DNA of 47,790 nt, taken from positions 1-47,790 of the forward strand of contig JAJYQP010000045.1 of assembly GCA_021794525.1 (NCBI GenBank). The letters are read 5' to 3'. The notes under the pieces are model-generated. The model did not search any database, was not told the origin of the DNA, and worked only from the letters and a program-made list of their open reading frames with translations. Shown here in pieces: positions 43,514-47,790 of this stretch. This stretch comes from Pseudomonadota bacterium (GTDB lineage Bacteria > Pseudomonadota > Alphaproteobacteria > Sphingomonadales > Sphingomonadaceae). The position numbers and the translations under genes were made by a program. How positions within the stretch are numbered: the stretch's first letter is position 1; the number at the start of each line of letters is the position of its first letter.

Positions 43514-45258
43514 CCCTGCGTCGCCGCCTTGGCCGCGGCGCGCTCGGCCTCGACCGCCGCTTTGAGCTGCGGATGCCGGGCGTAGAGATATTTCTGCTGC
43601 GCAATGGTGAGGACGTTGCTGGTGATCCAGTAAAGCAGCAGGCCGGCCGCGAAGGGCGCCATCACGAACATCAGCACCCAGGGCATGATCGCGAACATCT
43701 GCTGCTGCACCGGATCGGCCGGAGCGGGGTTGAGCTTGAAGGTCAGCCACATGGTAACGCCGAGCAGCACCGCCAGCACGCCGATGGCGAGGAAGCTGGG
43801 CGGGGTGAAGGGCAGCAGGCCGAACAGGTTGAGGATATGCGCCGGGTCGGGCGCCGACAGATCCTTGATCCACAGCACGAAGGGCTGGTGGCGCATGTCG
43901 ATGGCGAGGACGAAGACCTTGTAGAGCGCGAACAGGATCGGCATCTGCAACAGCATCGGCAGGCAGCCCGCCAGCGGGTTGACGCCCTCCGACTGGAACA
44001 GCTTCTGCATCTCGGTCTGCATCCGGACCTTGTCGTCCTTGTAGCGCTCCTGGAGCTCTTTCATCCGCGGCTGAATGGCCTTCATCGCGGCCATGCTGGC
44101 GAAGCCCTTCTGGGCGATCGGGAACAGGGCCGCACGCACAATTACGGTCAGCAGGATGATCGCGACGCCGAAATTGCCGGCGAAGTGGAACAGTTGCTGG
44201 AGCAGCCACAGGAAAGGCCGCTCGAACCAGCGGAACCACCCCCAGTCGATCGCGAAGCTGAACTTGGGAATGCCGGCCGCCTCGTAGCGATCTAGCACGG
44301 CGCTTTCCTTGGCTCCGGCGAAGAGCTGGGTGGTGCGGGTAATGCCGGTGCCGGGCGCGAGCGTCACCGGCTGATACAGCAGGTCGGCGCGGTACAGTGT
44401 GTTGCCGAGCGAGCGATAGCCTGCGCTCGCCTGCGCCCCCGGCTGCGGGATGAGCGCGGAGAGCCAGTAGATGTCGGTGAAGCCGGTCCAGCGCACGGCG
44501 CCTTGCGGAGTGACGGGGCCGTCCTCGACAAGATCCTTGTAATCGACATCGTAATTGGCAGAATCCCCGAACACACCCATCGGCCCGGAATGCGCGATCC
44601 AGATATCCTGGCTGGCGTTGCGGTCGGTGCGGTTGAGCAGCGCGTAGGGCTGGACAACCGCCCCCGCCGCGCCGGAATTGTCCACGCGCTGTTCGGCGCG
44701 CAGCATATAGGCGTCGTCGATGGTGAAGCGCACGCGGTAGGTGAGCCCCCCGGCCTGCTTCGTCAGCGTGACCGGGGTCTGCGGCGTCAGCTTCGTGCCG
44801 TCGGCCTGCCACGGCCCGGCGGGCAGCTTCCGGCCATTGGCGAGAAAGCCGAACTCGGCGAACTGCTGCGCGGGCGTGCCCTCGGGCGAGAACAGCCGCA
44901 CCGGATCACTCCCCTTCTCGACCGTCTCCTTGTAGGTCTTGAGCACCAGGTCATCGATCGTGCCGGTGGCAAGGTTGATCGAGCCGGCGAGACGCGGTGC
45001 GTCGACCGCGATCCGCCCGCCGCCCGCCAGCGCGGTCTTGAGATCGGCCTTCTCGATCGCCAGCGAAGCGGCGTCGAGCCCACCCGTGCGCGTATGCACC
45101 GTGGGCGCGGGCGTGGCACCGGGCTGCGGTGCGGCGGCCACCGTCGGCGCGGGCGCGGGATTGCGCGCGCCGGGATAGAGATAGCCCACCAGCGCGTCCC
45201 ACCCGAGCAAAAGCAGGGCGGACAGCACGACGGCGAGGAGAACGTTACGCTGGTTCAA
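43510..45258 (-). CDS. yidC: Membrane protein insertase YidC
   Basis: 582 residues from a TTG start (45258). The N-terminal membrane anchor (VLLAVVLSALLLLGWDALVGYLYP) is followed by the large periplasmic beta domain (~60-345) of Gram-negative YidC. The conserved five-helix insertase core (~350-560) shows FAIDWGWFRW, FHFAGNFGVAIILLTVIVR and MFALYKVF-like segments. YidC inserts and folds inner-membrane proteins with or without Sec. It lies downstream of yidD (67-base gap) and is translationally coupled to engB. Confidence 0.97.
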   Translation of the reverse strand: MNQRNVLLAVVLSALLLLGWDALVGYLYPGARNPAPAPTVAAAPQPGATPAPTVHTRTGGLDAASLAIEKADLKTALAGGGRIAVDAPRLAGSINLATGTIDDLVLKTYKETVEKGSDPVRLFSPEGTPAQQFAEFGFLANGRKLPAGPWQADGTKLTPQTPVTLTKQAGGLTYRVRFTIDDAYMLRAEQRVDNSGAAGAVVQPYALLNRTDRNASQDIWIAHSGPMGVFGDSANYDVDYKDLVEDGPVTPQGAVRWTGFTDIYWLSALIPQPGAQASAGYRSLGNTLYRADLLYQPVTLAPGTGITRTTQLFAGAKESAVLDRYEAAGIPKFSFAIDWGWFRWFERPFLWLLQQLFHFAGNFGVAIILLTVIVRAALFPIAQKGFASMAAMKAIQPRMKELQERYKDDKVRMQTEMQKLFQSEGVNPLAGCLPMLLQMPILFALYKVFVLAIDMRHQPFVLWIKDLSAPDPAHILNLFGLLPFTPPSFLAIGVLAVLLGVTMWLTFKLNPAPADPVQQQMFAIMPWVLMFVMAPFAAGLLLYWITSNVLTIAQQKYLYARHPQLKAAVEAERAAAKAATQG

Positions 45259-45325
45259 GGCGGGAAACTTTCGTGGCGTGATCGCTATGTGGGAAGGTGT
45301 ATTATTCCGTCAAGACACTAGCGGG

Positions 45326-45535
45326 TCAGGGGACCGGGTCGTACCCGCAGCCGCCCCATGGGTGACAGCGCATTAACCGCTTCAGAGCCATCCATCCACC
45401 CTTGAGCGCACCGTATTTCGACAGCGCCTCGATCGCGTACTGACTGCAGCTCGGGCTGAAGCGACAGGATGGCGGCAGGATGCGGCTCGGGCCGAGCTGC
45501 CAGGCGCGGGCGATCCAGATGAGCGGATATTTCAC
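45326..45535 (-). CDS. yidD: Membrane protein insertion efficiency factor YidD
   Basis: 69 residues from a GTG start overlapping the rnpA stop (GTGA at 45532-45535). The family signature [15 protein letters not shown] and the ending [14 protein letters not shown] are intact. YidD is a small amphipathic protein associated with the inner membrane that helps YidC-dependent insertion. Confidence 0.95.
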   Translation of the reverse strand: MKYPLIWIARAWQLGPSRILPPSCRFSPSCSQYAIEALSKYGALKGGWMALKRLMRCHPWGGCGYDPVP

Positions 45536-45915
45536 GCCCGGCGGCTCCGCTGGCGATCCGGTCGTCTGCGGGGCGGATCGCCCTTGCCTGCGGCCGCGCG
45601 GGAAAGGGCGGCGGCGAGTTCGTCGGCGAGCAGCGCAAAGTCGCGCTCCACCCCGCCGTCGCGCCCGATCAGGACGTGATCGTGATCGGCAAGCCCGTCC
45701 TTCGGCAGCGCGGCGCGCAGCAGTTCGCGGAACCGCCGCTTCATGCGGTTGCGGACAACCGCATTGCCGATCTTCCTGGTGACGGTGATCCCGAAGCGCT
45801 TGCCCAGCCCCGCGTTCGGGTGGGCGAGCAGCACGAAGCCCGGCCGCGCGACGCGGATCCCGCGATTCGCCGCGAGGAAATCGGCGCGCTTGCGGATGAC
45901 GGAGAGGCTGGTCAC
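45532..45915 (-). CDS. rnpA: Ribonuclease P protein component
   Basis: 127 residues from a GTG start (45915). [27 protein letters not shown] is represented here by its key parts: the RNR motif ([11 protein letters not shown]) at ~55-65 that binds RNase P RNA, and the N-terminal RKRADF. The C-terminus has an unusual Arg-rich tail ([12 protein letters not shown]). It works with the RNase P RNA to mature tRNA 5' ends. It follows rpmH after a 108-base region containing a terminator-like hairpin. Confidence 0.94.
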   Translation of the reverse strand: MTSLSVIRKRADFLAANRGIRVARPGFVLLAHPNAGLGKRFGITVTRKIGNAVVRNRMKRRFRELLRAALPKDGLADHDHVLIGRDGGVERDFALLADELAAALSRAAAGKGDPPRRRPDRQRSRRA

Positions 45916-45931
45916 GTGGAGCTCATACGCG

Positions 45932-45956
45932 AAAACGGGCTCCCAAGGGGAGCCCG
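45932..45956 (-). terminator. Terminator-like hairpin between rpmH and rnpA
   Basis: Read on the minus strand, CGGGCTCCC and GGGAGCCCG form a 9-bp stem around CTT, followed by TTTTCG. It lies 17 bases before the rnpA start and could partly terminate rpmH transcripts, giving more L34 than RnpA. Confidence 0.8.
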
Positions 45957-45993
45957 CAAGGGCGAATACCCGCCCGCGCCTTTGCGAGAAGCG

Positions 45994-46013
45994 GCACGCG
46001 CGGAGGCGCGTGC
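45994..46013. other. Second small hairpin between rpmH and rnpA
   Basis: GCACGCGC pairs with GCGCGTGC around GGAG, 8 bp perfect, just downstream of the rpmH stop on the minus strand. No T-run is present; it may stabilise the rpmH mRNA. Confidence 0.5.
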
Positions 46014-46023
46014 GAAGCTCAAA

Positions 46024-46158
46024 TCACGCGCAGAGGTTCTTGCGACCGCGGGCGCGGCGGGCGCGCAGCACCTTGCGGCCACCGGGGGTCGCCTTGCGCG
46101 CGAAGAAGCCATGGCGGCGGGCGCGCACGAGGTTCGAAGGCTGGAATGTCCGCTTCAT
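46024..46158 (-). CDS. rpmH: 50S ribosomal protein L34
   Basis: 44 residues from ATG 46158. [18 protein letters not shown] followed by [19 protein letters not shown] is the full L34 sequence pattern, with the usual length and strong basic charge. The longer in-frame open region upstream is not part of it. It is the first gene of the rnpA-yidD-yidC-engB cluster, with a clear promoter about 85 bases upstream. Confidence 0.97.
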   Translation of the reverse strand: MKRTFQPSNLVRARRHGFFARKATPGGRKVLRARRARGRKNLCA

Positions 46159-46242
46159 CGGATCGTCCTTGGTAAAAACTGGTGATGCCGGGGGCACCAA
46201 TAAAAAGGGCCGCAGCAAGGCGACCGCTTCGTCAGGTGGGCG

Positions 46243-46271
46243 CGCATAGGGTCGGGCCGGAGATTCGTCAA
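46243..46271 (-). promoter_or_regulatory. Probable housekeeping promoter of rpmH
   Basis: On the minus strand TTGACG (46271-46266) and TATGCG (46248-46243) are separated by exactly 17 bases, a good match to alphaproteobacterial sigma-70-type promoters. It lies 85 bases upstream of rpmH in the divergent region shared with comM. Confidence 0.65.
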
Positions 46272-46350
46272 GCGATTCCGCCCCTCTCGACAGCGCCTCC
46301 GGGCTCCGCCAAGAGACAGCGCGGATTTCGCGAGGGGGTTCAACGCAGAC

Positions 46351-47280
46351 ATGGTCGCGCTGGTGAGGACGGTCGCCTACCTCGGACTGGAGGCGCGCGC
46401 GGTCGAGGTGCAATGCCAGGTCGCCGCCGGTCTGCCCAAGTTCCAGGTGGTGGGCCTGCCCGACAAGGCCGTGGGCGAGAGCCGCGAGCGGGTCCAGGCC
46501 GCGCTCGCCGCCATGGGCCTCGCGCTGCCGCCCAAGCGGATCACGATCAACCTCTCGCCCGCCGACCTGCCCAAGGAAGGCTCGCACTACGACCTTCCCA
46601 TCGCGCTCGCGCTGCTGGCGGCGATGGGGGTGACCGATGCCGAGCAACTCACCGAACATATCGCGGTGGGCGAGCTGGCGCTCGACGCGCGGATCGTGCC
46701 CTCGCCCGGCGTTCTGCTTGCCGCACTCTTCGCGAGCAGCGAGGAAGCGGGGCTGATCTGTCCGCGCGCGCAGGGGGCCGAGGCGCGCTGGGCGAGCGGC
46801 GTGCCGGTGATTGCCGCGCCCGACCTCGCGAGCCTGCTAAACCATTTGAAGGGTACGCAGCGCCTGCCCGAACCGCCGCCGGGGGAGGTCGAGCCGATTG
46901 CTCCGGGGCCGGACCTCAGGCAGGTCAAGGGGCAGGAAACGGCCAAACGCGCGCTGGAGATCGCGGCTGCGGGTGGGCACAATTTGTTGATGATCGGACC
47001 GCCGGGCGCGGGCAAATCGCTGCTGGCGAGCTGCCTGCCGGGCCTGTTGCCCGAGCTCACTTCCGCGGAGGCGCTGGAAGTCAGCATGGTGCAATCGGTT
47101 GCCGGCACGCTGGAGGAAGGCCGCATCAGCCGCGCCCGCCCCTTCCGCGCGCCGCACCATTCTGCGAGCATGGCGGCGCTGACGGGGGGTGGCCTGAAGG
47201 TGAAGCCGGGCGAGGTCAGCATGGCGCATCTCGGGGTGCTGTTCCTCGACGAATTGCCGGAATTCCACGGCATTATGTAG
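46351..47280 (+). pseudogene. comM: 5' part of comM/yifB (Mg chelatase-like AAA+ ATPase), truncated
   Basis: 309 codons of a protein normally ~500 residues long. The N-terminal ChlI-like domain ([34 protein letters not shown]) and Walker A (MIGPPGAGKSLLAS) are intact. The frame follows the family up to Walker B (GVLFLDELPEF), then reads HGIM and stops at 47278-47280. Family members continue with QRAVLDSLRQPLE at this point. The rest of the AAA+ core is missing. ComM helps branch migration during natural transformation in other bacteria. The break is best explained by DNA inserted at this site; a strain-specific deletion is the alternative. Confidence 0.88.
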
Positions 47281-47336
47281 CAAACGCACCAAGACGGGGA
47301 TAGCTGCCATCGCCCGCAATCCCCTATGTATCGGAT

Positions 47337-47732
47337 ATGGGGACACAGCACGCAATCACGGCTCTACGCGACAAGCGGGGCGAGCTATCGGGACAGATCG
47401 ACGCGCTACAGGACCAGCTCCGCAGCGCCATGATCGACCTGGACCACATCGACGCCACCTTGCGGATGTTCGACCCGGAGATTGAGCTGGACGAGATACG
47501 GCCCAAGCCGCTTCCGCCAAGGCATCATGCGTTCAAGGGGCAAGTGACGCACTCGATCCTCGCCATGCTGCGCTCAGAGGGCGCTATGGACGCCAAGGCG
47601 ATCACGATACGGCTGATGGCGGAGCGGGAGCTGAACGCCGCCGACAAGGCGCTGGTGAAGGCGATGCACAAGCGGATATGCCCGAGAGACGTGACGCGGA
47701 CATCGCAAATTAGCTACGTTGTGTGTCGATAA
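47337..47732 (+). CDS. Hypothetical protein, probable cargo of an inserted element
   Basis: 131 residues from ATG 47337. Residues 1-45 form a likely coiled coil (ALRDKRGELSGQIDALQDQL), followed by HIDATLRMFDPEIELDEIRPK and a second half that looks like a small winged-helix segment (VTHSILAMLRSEGAMDAKAI). The arrangement resembles short proteins I associate with integrated elements of alphaproteobacteria, but I cannot name a family. ATA codons (ile), rare in the core genes, occur here. It lies 56 bases beyond the comM break. Confidence 0.6.
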   Translation: MGTQHAITALRDKRGELSGQIDALQDQLRSAMIDLDHIDATLRMFDPEIELDEIRPKPLPPRHHAFKGQVTHSILAMLRSEGAMDAKAITIRLMAERELNAADKALVKAMHKRICPRDVTRTSQISYVVCR

Positions 47733-47790
47733 GCGACGTCGCAGTCTCAGACCCCCACGGCCTCACCAAGGTCCAGCTTGATCGGCGTTG

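Noticed and set aside
1..47790. CRISPR arrays, insertion sequences, toxin-antitoxin pairs or rRNA genes
   Set aside because: No regularly spaced repeats, transposase motifs, small toxin-antitoxin pair or rRNA sequence was recognised on either strand.

Overview
The window is about 47.8 kb of high-GC chromosomal DNA from an alphaproteobacterium, most likely a sphingomonad (Erythrobacteraceae or Sphingomonadaceae type). This rests on PEPxxWA-type PEP-CTERM proteins, DUF3297 next to der, the rpmH-rnpA-yidD-yidC-engB cluster, and the style of the TonB-dependent receptor and S1/P1 nuclease. The genus is an inference. Almost all of it is dense core genome; no gene-free stretch exceeds 300 bases. Only the last ~520 bases look foreign.

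Layout. 1-2369 (minus): a ParA-type ATPase, a small ribbon-helix-helix-like protein and a TPR lipoprotein running off the left edge. 2557-6195: a DUF418 membrane protein facing a minus operon (proline-rich micro-protein, DUF3297, der, DUF2721). 6346-8027: tRNA-Leu(UAG) and trigger factor, closed by a strong hairpin. 8100-10226 (minus): a TonB-dependent receptor that separates tig from clpP-clpX (10432-12566). 12589-18985: mostly minus-strand metabolic and envelope genes (SDR, cation efflux, MtgA, PmtA-like methyltransferase, ArsC, an orphan [2Fe-2S] subunit, class II aldolase) plus one plus-strand MFS transporter. 19138-27539 (plus): a compact chemosensory locus, cheA-cheW-cheY-cheB-cheR, a GGDEF-EAL protein and a chemoreceptor. 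27540-31834 (minus): a propeller-amidohydrolase fusion and a CitE-like lyase. 31933-41046: ThiF-like enzyme, lipoprotein, sirtuin, dapB, nth, dicarboxylate symporter, dapE, cupin, S1/P1 nuclease, GST and VOC protein. 41191-42796: two PEP-CTERM exported proteins, each with its own terminator. 42857-46158 (minus): rpmH-rnpA-yidD-yidC-engB. 46351-47280 (plus): a 5' fragment of comM/yifB cut at its Walker B motif, followed by foreign-looking DNA.

How the genes fit together. ClpX and ClpP form the AAA+ protease, with trigger factor as the ribosomal chaperone. DapB and DapE are two steps of diaminopimelate/lysine synthesis, which feeds the peptidoglycan that MtgA polymerises. YidC, YidD, RnpA, L34 and EngB are the ribosome and membrane-insertion cluster. 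The chemosensory genes form a complete signalling core with no flagellar gene beside them. They include a CheA without a CheY-docking domain but with a second CheW-like module and a degenerate receiver-like tail, a receptor without a ligand-binding domain, and a c-di-GMP enzyme in the same run of genes.

Best leads: (1) the chemosensory/c-di-GMP locus and its unusual CheA; (2) a PEP-CTERM protein whose Cys/Gln motifs resemble thioester adhesin domains; (3) comM interrupted exactly after its Walker B codons, suggesting the edge of an inserted element; (4) an inverted REP pair whose first unit supplies the stop codon of nth. No CRISPR array, insertion sequence, integrase or rRNA gene is visible.
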